This document shows, piece by piece, positions 1-9,300 of a DNA stretch of 64,000 bases. The stretch is taken from NCBI RefSeq assembly GCF_010723735.1, contig NZ_BLLB01000001.1, forward strand, positions 1 to 64,000, read 5' to 3'. Position 1 is the stretch's first letter; the number at the start of each line of letters is the position of its first letter. The translations under genes were made by a program, and so were the position numbers. The stretch is from Mycolicibacterium hippocampi. Lineage in GTDB: Bacteria; Actinomycetota; Actinomycetes; Mycobacteriales; Mycobacteriaceae. The notes below the pieces were generated by a model that was not told the origin of the DNA, searched no databases, and saw only the letters and a list, made by a program, of their open reading frames with translations.

Positions 1-8
1 CCACACAC

Positions 9-21
9 TGGCACCAATTCC
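9..21 (-). promoter_or_regulatory. partial copy of the shared secretion-operon promoter motif at the left edge
   Basis: Read on the minus strand this is GGAATTGGTGCCA, nearly the same as the eccB promoter motif at 36690-36703. The matching -10 would lie 21 nt further left, outside the window. A leftward transcription unit of the same regulon therefore probably starts just beyond the edge. This is inference, because only half of the promoter is visible. Confidence 0.4.
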
Positions 22-91
22 TCACCACCTCCCCCCTTGCAGCACACCCACTCCGCCTCCGCTCCGCTCCTACCCACCAGACTTCCGGCAC

Positions 92-163
92 ATTGGCACA
101 AGTTGTGCAATACTCGGCTTCGGGCGCTGGCGCGCCCGAACCCCGGCCGCCTGGCGGCGGCCT
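92..163. other. cluster of inverted repeats upstream of the relaxase; candidate oriT region
   Basis: Three small palindromes lie in tandem: 92-111 (attggcaca/ttgtgcaat, imperfect), 119-126 with 133-140 (ttcgggcg/cgcccgaa) and about 142-163 (ggccgcc/ggcggcc type). MobF relaxases usually act at a hairpin next to a nic site that often lies beside their gene. No nic consensus could be recognised, so the oriT assignment is inference from position and structure. Nothing else is seen in 1-200. Confidence 0.3.
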
Positions 164-200
164 GTCCGGCTTGGTGAGGTGGTCTAGTGGCGGTGCGACC

Positions 201-3041
201 GTGCTGACGATCTCGCGGCTGAGTCGCTGGAGCATCGGCTACTACAACGACACCGCCAATCAGGCCCGGCAAGCCTCGATGGACCGTCAGGCCGCCGGCG
301 GCGGCCTGGGCGAGTACTACTCCGAAGGCGACACCCGGGTCCCGACCTGGGTCGTGGTCGGCGACAAGGCCACCGTCGGTGAGGCCACCGGACTCGACGG
401 CGCCGCGCTCGACGGAGGCTTTGCTGACACCGAGGTAGCGGCACGGTGGCTCGACGACGGCGTGACGCCCAACGGGGAGGCCGGACGGGCGTTCGGGACC
501 AACGGGGTGCACGGGTTTGACCTGATGTTCGCCGCGCCCAAGAGTGTGTCGCTGCTGCGGTCGCTGACCGACGACGTGGCCGAAAAGGTCATGCAGAACG
601 CCCACGTCAAAGCAGTCGAAGCCGCGATGACCTACCTGCATGAACATGCCGGGTACACGCGGGTGCACAACCCGCTGACCAGCAACAAAGACCTCCAGCG
701 GCTGCCCGGGCTGGTCGCGATCGCCTACCAGCACGAGACGAGCCGCTGCGGGGACCCGCACCTGCACACGCACGTCATCGTGCCGAATCGCCAGGTCAGA
801 GCTGATGGGCGGCTGGTGTCGATCGACTCCAAGTCGCTGTATCACGAAGCCAAAGCCGCCGGGATCATCTACCAAGCCACGCTGCGCCACGAGTTGCACG
901 CCGAGCGGGGCTTCGAATGGCAGCCCGTCGACGAGCATTCCGGCATGGCCGAGATCGAGGGCGTCACCGCGGCGAGCATCAAGGCGTGGTCGCAGCGTTC
1001 GACGCGGCTGCGGGAATGGGCCAAAGACAACCTGGTCGTCGTCGACGGTGAGCCGACCGCCGCGCAGTTGGCGACCGCGCAGAAAGCCACCCGGCCCACT
1101 AAACCCGAGCAGCTCGCCTGGGACGAACTCAAAGCAATGTGGCGCGCCGACGCGCGCGGTCTGGATCTGGACCGCGACGCGCATTTCGCCGCGCGCGAGG
1201 CGCGGCGCGCACAGGCGCGCACTCCCCTGGACCGAGCGCGCATCGCGCACATGGCAGCGCGCATCGACAAGGCCGCCTTCACGCGCGCGGACATGGTGGA
1301 GATCGTCGGCGCGCAGCTGCCCGTCGGCGCGGTCGGGGAACCGCGCGCGCTCATCGAAGCGTTCGTCGACGACGTCGGTGTGCGCATCAGCGCGCCGCGC
1401 GAAGCGCACCACCGCGAGGGGCACGAGAAGTACACCGTCGACGCGATCATGCTCGAGGAGTCCCGCATCCTCGACATGGTCGATACCTCCGACAACCGCA
1501 GTCGACTCGATGTGCGCGCTGCCGATCTCGGGGACCTCTCCGCCGACCAAGAGCGCGCCATCCGCAACATCGCCGTCTCCCCATTTCTGGTGCAGCCCTT
1601 GCAGGCTCCGGCCGGTGCTGGCAAAACTCACTCACTGAAAGCGTTGCGCGCCGCCGCGCACCGGGCGAACAAAGAAGTGCTCGTGCTCGCGCCCACCGGC
1701 AAAGCCGTCGACGAGGCGATGCAGGAGGAAGCCGGCGACCGCGGCCTGACCGTGGCCAAGGCGCTCAAACTCATCGAGGACAACAATCTGGCCATCGACC
1801 GGCGCACCGTGGTCGTCGTCGACGAAGCCTCCATGGTCGGCACCCCCGAGCTGAAAAAACTGCTGTCGGCCGCGGTGGCCGGGCGCGCGAAGATGGTGCT
1901 CGTCGGGGACCCCTACCAGCTGGCGCCGGTGAAAGCCCGCGGCGGCATGTTCGAGCATCTCTGCGGGGACCTGCCCTGGTCGCAGCGCCTGGGTGAAGTG
2001 TGGCGGATGCGCAGCGCCGAGGAGCGCGACGCCTCCCTGGCGTTGCGGTCCGGGCACGGCAATCGCCTGCGCAAGGCGGTCGGCTGGTATCGCAGTCACG
2101 GCCGCCTGCACACCGGCGACCCGATCGCGATGGCCAAAGACGCCGGCGATGCCTACCTGGCTGACCGGGCCGCCGGGAAAGACTCACTGATGGTCTGCGA
2201 CTCCTGGGAGATGGCCGACGCGCTCAACCAGCGCGTTCACAACGCCCTCGTCGGCGACGGGCCGTCCGTGCGGGCCGCCCGCGACCAGCGCATCGCCGTC
2301 GGCGACATCATCATCAGCCGCGAAAACGACATCAGCATCCCCGTGCACCCCGGGGCCGAGCACCCCGTCGGCCAGGCCGTCGACCAAGTACGTAACGGCA
2401 ACCGGTGGCGCGTCGCCGGCATCGACGAGAAGACCAATCGGGTGGCCGCCGAACGGCTCACCGACAAAGCGCGCGTCGTCTTCGACGGCGACTACCTGCG
2501 CCAGAACGTCACCCTCGGCTACGCGGTGACCGTGCACTCCGCCCAGGGAGTCACCGTGGGCAACAAAACCACTCCCGGTGTGTGCCACTCCATCCTGGCC
2601 GACACCTCCAGCCGAGCCATGGCCTATGTCGGCATGACCCGCGCCAAAGACGAAAACCATGCCTACGTCTACCAACGGATCAGCGGCGAAGCCGACCACG
2701 AACACTCACGCCTGGTCGCCGGGGCTGACATTCACGTCCTGCGGCGCGGCAACAAATGGGCTGCCGCCCACCACTTCCGCACCATCCTGGCCAACGACGA
2801 CCGGCCCCGCACCATGCACGCCGAAGCTGAACGCACCGAACGTGACCTACTCCCCCAACCCGTCAGCGACCTGCTGATCGCCCAAGAGCAGCGCCGCAGC
2901 GCCCGCAGCGCGGTATGGCGCGAACACAGCGCCGCCGGCCGGGCCGCGGCCGCGGCCTACCAGCGGATGGCCACCGTCGCCGAGACCGTCGCCGAACGCG
3001 ACCGTGACCGGGGGCGCGACATCGACGGCCTCGAACTCTGA
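201..3041 (+). CDS. MobF/TrwC-type conjugative relaxase with C-terminal RecD-like helicase
   Basis: This protein would nick one strand at oriT, stay covalently bound to the 5' end and unwind the plasmid for transfer. The GTG at 201 gives a start VLTISRLSRWSIGYYND, matching the usual relaxase N-terminus with its catalytic Tyr-Tyr pair. The open frame extends upstream to a TTG at 93, but that extension is low-complexity. Length is 946 aa. The metal-binding three-histidine motif HLHTH lies near residue 186. The helicase half has a P-loop (APAGAGKT, about 469-476), a Walker B (VVVVDEAS, about 537-544), GDPYQLAPV, and a late VHSAQG motif typical of superfamily 1 TraI/RecD helicases. It stands apart from the T4SS operon, lacks the shared promoter motif, and is followed by a secreted-protein gene. 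Confidence 0.93.
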   Translation: MLTISRLSRWSIGYYNDTANQARQASMDRQAAGGGLGEYYSEGDTRVPTWVVVGDKATVGEATGLDGAALDGGFADTEVAARWLDDGVTPNGEAGRAFGTNGVHGFDLMFAAPKSVSLLRSLTDDVAEKVMQNAHVKAVEAAMTYLHEHAGYTRVHNPLTSNKDLQRLPGLVAIAYQHETSRCGDPHLHTHVIVPNRQVRADGRLVSIDSKSLYHEAKAAGIIYQATLRHELHAERGFEWQPVDEHSGMAEIEGVTAASIKAWSQRSTRLREWAKDNLVVVDGEPTAAQLATAQKATRPTKPEQLAWDELKAMWRADARGLDLDRDAHFAAREARRAQARTPLDRARIAHMAARIDKAAFTRADMVEIVGAQLPVGAVGEPRALIEAFVDDVGVRISAPREAHHREGHEKYTVDAIMLEESRILDMVDTSDNRSRLDVRAADLGDLSADQERAIRNIAVSPFLVQPLQAPAGAGKTHSLKALRAAAHRANKEVLVLAPTGKAVDEAMQEEAGDRGLTVAKALKLIEDNNLAIDRRTVVVVDEASMVGTPELKKLLSAAVAGRAKMVLVGDPYQLAPVKARGGMFEHLCGDLPWSQRLGEVWRMRSAEERDASLALRSGHGNRLRKAVGWYRSHGRLHTGDPIAMAKDAGDAYLADRAAGKDSLMVCDSWEMADALNQRVHNALVGDGPSVRAARDQRIAVGDIIISRENDISIPVHPGAEHPVGQAVDQVRNGNRWRVAGIDEKTNRVAAERLTDKARVVFDGDYLRQNVTLGYAVTVHSAQGVTVGNKTTPGVCHSILADTSSRAMAYVGMTRAKDENHAYVYQRISGEADHEHSRLVAGADIHVLRRGNKWAAAHHFRTILANDDRPRTMHAEAERTERDLLPQPVSDLLIAQEQRRSARSAVWREHSAAGRAAAAAYQRMATVAETVAERDRDRGRDIDGLEL

Positions 3042-3136
3042 TCTGCTGACGCACAGTGCCACCAACGCGCGATAGCGTCAGAACCTGACCGGTTACTGCG
3101 GGGAGCCAGCGGCCAACGACGCAAGGAGTGCACCAG

Positions 3137-4078
3137 GTGAAGATCACGACCGTGTTGGCGACAACCGCAGCGGCCGCCGGGATCGGTGTCATGAGCGCAC
3201 CAATCGCGCTGGCCGACAACCCCACTCCGAACCTGGTGACGTTGGGGCAGCCAGCCGAACTGATCAACGGGCCGGTGGTGCAGGCCTGGACAATCAGCGG
3301 GCTCAAGCCCAGCAGCGACGTCATCCCCTGGCATGTTCGCGGAGCGCTGTGGGAAGCCACCGCCACCAACACAGCGGTCGCGGGCACCGTTCAGCCCATC
3401 GTGTCCGACCTCAACGCGCGGGCCCGCAACGGCGACACCTACCGAACGTTGTTCCTGGTCGCCACCCCCCAGGGAGTCAACCCGGCCGCGCTCGCCCAAG
3501 GGCAGCAGACCTCAGGAAAAATCTACTTCGACGTGACCGGCGCCCAGCCCGACAGCGTCGTCTACAACGACGGTGCCCGCGACCTCGCGGTCTGGCTGAC
3601 CCCGCCGCCCGCACCGCCAGCCCCCGCGGCCGGCGGCTCGGCCCCCTACCGGGGAACCCCCAGTGCCAGCTCGCCAGCGCAAGATACCGAAGCCGCCCCG
3701 GCAGCGGTCCCGCCGGCAGCCGAAACGCCTATGACGCCCGCACCCGCCAGCGTGGGCACACCACTGACCCCCGGCAGTGTCGGTACGCCCCTGCCCACCG
3801 GCAGCGCGGGAACTCCCCTGCCGACCGGCGACGCCGTCGCGCCCGGCGGCACCCCAGCCCCAGCGGGTAGCCCATCGGTCACGACAACCCCCGACATCAG
3901 CACAGGAACCCCGCTGCCGGCCGAGACCCCCGCCCCCGCCACCGCCGCCGCTCCCGCGCCGACCGCGACGCCCGCGGGTAGCGCCGGCACCCCCCTGCCC
4001 GCGCCCGAGGTAGCCCCGGCCGCCGGTGCGGGAACGCCGGCGGCGCCCGTCACCACCACGCCGGTACCGATGCCCTGA
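3137..4078 (+). CDS. secreted MPT63-like (DUF1942-type) protein with long Pro/Thr/Ala-rich tail
   Basis: Length is 313 aa. The start is the GTG at 3137, preceded by AGGAG at 3124-3128. Residues 1-28 form a signal peptide (KITTV then a hydrophobic run, ending ALA before DNPTP). Residues about 30-155 resemble the MPT63/DUF1942 secreted immunoglobulin-like domain of mycobacteria (TLGQPAELINGPVVQAWTI, VRGALWEATAT, SGKIYFDVTG). From about 160 to the end the protein is almost only Pro, Thr, Ala and Gly, with recurring GTPLP and SAGTPLPTG units. MPT63 proteins normally stop near 160 aa, so the tail is an addition, perhaps a cell-wall spacer. Function is unknown. Its place behind the relaxase suggests a role at the donor surface, which is inference. 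Confidence 0.75.
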   Translation: MKITTVLATTAAAAGIGVMSAPIALADNPTPNLVTLGQPAELINGPVVQAWTISGLKPSSDVIPWHVRGALWEATATNTAVAGTVQPIVSDLNARARNGDTYRTLFLVATPQGVNPAALAQGQQTSGKIYFDVTGAQPDSVVYNDGARDLAVWLTPPPAPPAPAAGGSAPYRGTPSASSPAQDTEAAPAAVPPAAETPMTPAPASVGTPLTPGSVGTPLPTGSAGTPLPTGDAVAPGGTPAPAGSPSVTTTPDISTGTPLPAETPAPATAAAPAPTATPAGSAGTPLPAPEVAPAAGAGTPAAPVTTTPVPMP

Positions 4079-4082
4079 TCGG

Positions 4083-5666
4083 TCAGAAGACGCGGTGGCG
4101 CATCTGTTCGGTGTATTCGGTGACGCGCTGCAGGGCGGCCGACAGGCGGTGTATTGACCCGCCGAACAAGCCCGCCTGCAGCGGCGGCCAGTCGTCACCG
4201 GCGGCGTTCACCTCAGCCAGCACCGCGCCGTAGCGGCTGTCCTCCAGGCGGGCGGTGTGGCTGGCGTCGGTGACGAACAAACCCAGCCACGGCTCGGTGA
4301 ATACGCGGTCCTGCGCCATCTGGTCGGCCACGACGAGGGAAAACATGATCTCGGTCTCGTCGAACAGCTCGCCGTAGCGCGGCAGGCCGTAGAGGCCGGC
4401 GAAGTGCGGTTGCAGCGCGTCGAACAGATACGACGAGGCGACAAATGGCGGCTTACGCCGTCGATGCTGGGCGATGTCGCCCAGCAGGTGCTCCAATTCC
4501 GCGTCGTCGCCGGCGACTTGGGCCGCCCGCAGCGTCAACGCCAAGCTGTCCTCGCGCGACAGCGCCTCCCACGGGCCCACCCTCTCGATCACCGTCACCC
4601 GCAAATTGGGGTGCGTGATCGACCACGGCACGGTGGCGTCGGTGGTCAGCGCCCGCAGGGCACCGAAGTTTCGTCCCTGGACCGCAGAGATCGAGCCCGC
4701 GTAGAGCGCCAGTGTGGCCGGTAGCAACGCCAACGCCTGAAGACGGTCGTCACGGCCTTCCACGATCAACGCTTGGGTGGCGCCGACCCGCATCTGTCCG
4801 GTCACCGTGTCGCTCAACGGTGCCGGTTGGGCCAGCGCAGCCATCGTGTCCGCCCAGATGCGCTCGTGATCGGCGTTGGGCCATGCGCATGCGGTGATGA
4901 GCTGATCCAGCAGCGGGGCGGTGAGCTCCTCGTAGCTCTGCGCCATCGCCAGATACTGGCGCAACTGCTCTACCGGTTGGCGGCTGGCGAACGTGTTCGG
5001 GAACACCTGCGGGTCAGCACGGGCCGCCTGCAGCTGCTGGACCGTGGCGCGCATCAGCCGGGCAACCACCAGCGGGTTGCCCTGCTCCACCGCGTCACGG
5101 AACTGCTCGCCCAGCGGGCGGGGCGGATCTTTGAGCAGCCGATCCTGCAGCATGATCAGCTCACGGTGCGTGGCCGGGGGTGAGCTGGCCACGCCGCGGT
5201 GAAACACCGTGCCCGACCGGTTGTTCTCATAGGTGGTGACCAGCGAGTGGATTCGGTCGCCGGGGCGCGGCGCGGCGACGGTGAACACCGCGACGTCATG
5301 GCCCTCGACCTTGAAATAGTCCACCGACCACTGCGGACCATCCACGTAGGGCCGCAGCTTGTCGTGCAGCGCGGCAGCATCAAGGACCTCGGTGACGCCG
5401 ACGAGTTGCCCCGGCGCGACGCCGACCACAAGATAGGCTTCCCCACCGCAGTCACGGCCCGCGCTGACCGGATCGCGGTTGGCGAACGCGATGATGGCGC
5501 GCGCCGCGGCGAACCGATCAGCCTTGGACCCGAAATCCAGCGTGCTCTTGCACTCCAGCCAATGGGTTTCCTGGCTTCCCGGGTCGGCGCGATGAATCGC
5601 CTCCACCAAAGCGGTCACGCTCTGCGGTGACCGCAGCGGAGCCGACGTATCGAAGTCCAGAGCCAT
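4083..5666 (-). CDS. AlbA_2/Schlafen-type domain protein of unknown function
   Basis: Length is 527 aa from the ATG at 5666. The open frame runs on upstream to 5987, but that part overlaps the divergent gene and looks non-coding. Residues about 18-150 resemble the AlbA_2 (divergent AAA-4, Schlafen-like) domain: THWLECKSTLDFG, AIIAFANRDP, GGEAYLVVGV and a later H/R-rich segment. This domain occurs in putative DNA-binding or helicase-like regulators and in some phage-defence proteins. The rest (about 170-527) is helical, with no motif I recognise. The gene is convergent with the MPT63-like gene (4-nt gap) and divergent from the GIY-YIG gene, with 123 bp between starts. It is probably part of the same cargo block as the restriction enzyme. 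Confidence 0.6.
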   Translation of the reverse strand: MALDFDTSAPLRSPQSVTALVEAIHRADPGSQETHWLECKSTLDFGSKADRFAAARAIIAFANRDPVSAGRDCGGEAYLVVGVAPGQLVGVTEVLDAAALHDKLRPYVDGPQWSVDYFKVEGHDVAVFTVAAPRPGDRIHSLVTTYENNRSGTVFHRGVASSPPATHRELIMLQDRLLKDPPRPLGEQFRDAVEQGNPLVVARLMRATVQQLQAARADPQVFPNTFASRQPVEQLRQYLAMAQSYEELTAPLLDQLITACAWPNADHERIWADTMAALAQPAPLSDTVTGQMRVGATQALIVEGRDDRLQALALLPATLALYAGSISAVQGRNFGALRALTTDATVPWSITHPNLRVTVIERVGPWEALSREDSLALTLRAAQVAGDDAELEHLLGDIAQHRRRKPPFVASSYLFDALQPHFAGLYGLPRYGELFDETEIMFSLVVADQMAQDRVFTEPWLGLFVTDASHTARLEDSRYGAVLAEVNAAGDDWPPLQAGLFGGSIHRLSAALQRVTEYTEQMRHRVF

Positions 5667-5789
5667 AGTTGCCAGCCTATGGGCGCGCCGCGACAGCCCC
5701 CGGACACAACAGGCCCTTCGCGGGGCAACAGCGGCGCGCTGGCGGCAAGCGCCACAGAGTCCCGCACGGTGGCGCGCCAGTATGGACCC

Positions 5790-6275
5790 ATGATCACCGA
5801 GCCGATCGACCTCAGTGGCTTCACGGGCTGGGTGCCGTTCGCAGAGCTGCCCAACACCGACGTGCCGACCTCCCCCGGCGTGTATGTGGTCGTACGGCCG
5901 ACCGACGACCCGCCCACGTTCCTGGACACCTCCCCGGCCGGCCACTTCAAAGGCAAAGACCCCACCGTGCCGGTCGACGAGCTCCACGCGCTCTGGGTGC
6001 CGGGAACCCGCATCATCTACATCGGGAAAGCCAACGCCGGGCGCACCGGTCGCCGTGGTCTACGCAAACGGCTCGATGAGTTCCGCCGCTCGGGCGCCGG
6101 CCAACCCGTGGGCCACAGCGGCGGGCGGCGGATCTGGCAACTCAGCGACCACGCCCAACTGCGCGTCGGCTGGCAGGTAACCGACGACACCGCCGCGGCC
6201 GCCACCGAAACAGCGTTGATCGCCCAGTTTCACGCCCACCACGGACGGCGCCCCTTCGCCAACATGCGGAACTAA
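5790..6275 (+). CDS. GIY-YIG-like nuclease domain protein
   Basis: Length is 161 aa from the ATG at 5790. The motif pair GVYVVV (about residue 31) and IIYIGKA (about 74), followed by RRGLRKRLDEFRRSG and a late E in ATETALIAQF, fits a compact GIY-YIG domain. Such domains cleave DNA in homing endonucleases, repair enzymes and some restriction systems. No separate DNA-binding domain is visible. It is divergent from the AlbA_2-type gene and lies 92 bp upstream of the type ISP enzyme on the same strand. A role in defence or DNA processing is inferred from context. A catalytic Arg is plausible in the RTGRRGLRKRL stretch, but this was not verified. Confidence 0.65.
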   Translation: MITEPIDLSGFTGWVPFAELPNTDVPTSPGVYVVVRPTDDPPTFLDTSPAGHFKGKDPTVPVDELHALWVPGTRIIYIGKANAGRTGRRGLRKRLDEFRRSGAGQPVGHSGGRRIWQLSDHAQLRVGWQVTDDTAAAATETALIAQFHAHHGRRPFANMRN

Positions 6276-6367
6276 CGAGCCCTGTTACCCGCCCCGGCCC
6301 GACTTCCCTGCGATATTGCGTTCCGCGTTTAGGGTGACTTCGAGCTTCAGCGAAAGGAGTTAGACGG

Positions 6368-9300
6368 GTGGCGACGTCGGTGCATGAGGTGTTCGAGGCT
6401 TTTCGGCGTGCCCCTAGCAATTACGAACGCGGCTTGAAATTCGAGCAGCTCATGGCGCAGTACCTGCCGCTGGATTCCCTCTACGGCCGACTCTTTAAGC
6501 AGGTCTGGTTATGGAAGGACTGGCCTGGGCGGGGCGGCAAGATCGACACCGGAATTGACCTCGTTGCTGAGGAGATCGACACCGGTGACCTATGGGCCAT
6601 CCAATGCAAGTTCTACGAACCCGATCACGTGCTGGGAAAACCGGACGTCGACTCGTTCCTGTCCGCGTCAGGAAAGCATCCCTTCGCCCACCGGCTAATC
6701 ATCTCCACAACGGATAAGTGGGGGAAAAATGCTGAAGACGCGGTCGACAACCAGCAGATTCCCGTTCAGCGCATTGGACTGGCTGACATCGCCGAGGCCC
6801 CGATCGACTGGGCCTTCGCCGGCCCCGCCGACGGACTGAACCTTGAGCTGGCCCCCGCCCCCAAACGGGACCCCTGGCCTCATCAGCGTGAAGCCATCGA
6901 CAAAGTGATCGTCGGCTTCACCGAAAACGACCGCGGCAAGCTCATCATGGCGTGTGGCACGGGAAAGACCTTCACCGCGCTCAAGATCTGCGAGCAGATC
7001 GCCGACGACCTCGGCGGAACAGCCAAGATCCTGTTCCTGGTGCCCTCAATATCCCTGCTGTCCCAAACGCTGCGCGAATGGACCGCTCAGTGCCAGGTGG
7101 ACCTGCGGTCCTTTGCCGTGTGCTCGGACACCAAGGTCTCCCGCGCGGTGGAAGACATTAACCCCTACGACGTGCCACTTCCTGCCACCACCGATCCGGC
7201 CACGCTGGTCGCACAAATGGCGCACCGCAAACGCGCTAAAGGACTGACCGTGGTGTTCAGCACCTACCAGTCCATCAACGTAATCGCTGAAGCACAGGCG
7301 GTCGGGCTCGACGACTTCGACCTCATTGTGTGTGATGAAGCGCACCGAACCACCGGCGTCACACTCGTCGACGGAGACGAATCCAACTTCGTCAAGGTGC
7401 ACGACGCAGCCTTCCTCGCCGGAGCCAAGCGGCTCTACATGACAGCAACGCCAAGGCTTTTCGCGGAGGAAACCAAGACCAAGGCCGCCGAACACTCCGC
7501 GGTCCTCGCGTCGATGGACGACGAAGCCCTCTACGGCCCCACTTTTCACCGACTCGGATTCGGCGAAGCCGTGGAGCGCGGACTGCTCACCGACTACAAG
7601 GTGCTCGTGCTCACCGTCGACGAGAAGTACATCGCCGGCCCACTGCAGCAGCAGCTTGCCGACGTCAACAGCGAACTCAACCTCGACGACGCGACCAAAA
7701 TCGTCGGTTGTTGGAACGGCCTCGCCAAACGAACTGGCAAAGCCGCCGGCGGTGCTGACTTCGGCGGTGACACCCGCCCCATGCAACGCGCCGTGGCCTT
7801 CCTTCGAGACATCAAGTCCTCTAAGAAGCTCGCAGGGAAGTTCGCCACCGTCATCGACGCCTATGACCAGGCCGACGACCACCTACTGCGCTGCGACGTC
7901 GAACACGTCGACGGAACCTACAACGCCCTGGAACGCAACCACCGCCTGCAATGGCTCAAGGCGCCACTACCCGACAATCAATGCCGCATTCTGGCCAACG
8001 CCCGCTGCCTTTCCGAAGGGGTGGACGTCCCCAGCCTCGACGCGGTCCTCTTCCTCAACCCGCGCAGCTCCGTGGTTGACGTCGTGCAATCTGTCGGCCG
8101 GGTCATGCGCCGAGCCGAAGGCAAGCAATACGGGTACATCATCCTGCCCGTCGGGGTACCGGCGGGCGTAGCACCTAGCCAAGCACTCGCCGACAACCGC
8201 CGCTTCAAGGTGGTGTGGCAAGTGCTACAGGCGCTGAGGGCTCACGACGACCGCTTCAACGCCACAGTCAACAAACTCGAACTCAACAAGAACGCCACGG
8301 ACTCAATCCTCGTCGGCCACGTACCGAACGCCGCCGAGAATCTCACCGACTCAACATCTTCCGGCGACGGTACAACAGCCTCTGCCGATACCGCGGCTGC
8401 CGAGTCGGCGCAGGTCGCCCAACAGCTGTCTATGTTCTCCCCCGACCAGTGGCGGGACGCTGTGTACGCCAAGATTGTCGATAAGGTCGGCACGCGCACC
8501 TACTGGGAGGACTGGGCCAAGGACGTCGCCGTAATCGCTACGGCCCAGCAGACACGCATCAAGGCGCTGCTTAACGAGAGCACTCCCGACATCGCAGCAG
8601 CATTCGATAAGTTCGTCGGAGCGCTGCGCGCCCATCTCAACGATTCGATCAACCGGGATCAAGCCGTGGAGATGCTTTCCCAGCACCTGATCACCAAGCC
8701 CGTGTTCGACGCCCTCTTCGAAGACTACGATTTTGCGGACCACAACCCGGTTTCACAGGTCATGCAGGCGATGGTCGCTACCCTGCATGACCAAGCGCTC
8801 GACACAGAAACCCAACGCCTAGAGGGCTTTTACGAATCAGTGCGTATGCGCGCGGCCGGGGTTGACAATGCCGAGGGCAAGCAGCGCATCGTCGTCGAAC
8901 TCTACGAGAAGTTCTTTCGGATCGGTTTCCCGCGAACCGCTAAAGCTCTAGGGATCGTCTATACGCCAACACAAGTCGTTGACTTCATCCTGCGCTCGGC
9001 CAATGACACACTTCGCGCCGAATTTGGAACGACATTGACTGAGCCCGGCGTGCACATCCTCGATCCATTCACCGGGACTGGCACCTTCATCGTGCGCCTG
9101 ATCCAGACCGGACTCATCAGGACCGAAGACCTCGCCCGCAAGTATGCCAACGAATTGCATGCCAACGAGATCGTATTGCTGGCTTACTACATCGCCGCCA
9201 TCAACATAGAGGCCGCCTACCACGGTGCCGTTGGTGGTGAGTACCAGCCATTCAACGGCATTGTCCTTACCGACACCTTTCAAATCGCCGAGGTCGGCGA

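Noticed and set aside
93..200. N-terminal extension of the relaxase from the TTG at 93
   Set aside because: The extension is low-complexity, overlaps the hairpins, and lacks an RBS. The GTG at 201 gives the standard relaxase start.
1139..1996. Long Arg/Ala-rich frames inside the relaxase gene (also 805-1638 plus, 869-1624 minus)
   Set aside because: They are shadow frames of GC-rich coding sequence with Arg/Ala/Pro composition and no motifs.
6317..6335. Shared promoter upstream of the type ISP gene (TAGGGT at 6330)
   Set aside because: The A/T tract and the GTGC hexamer are absent at the required distance.
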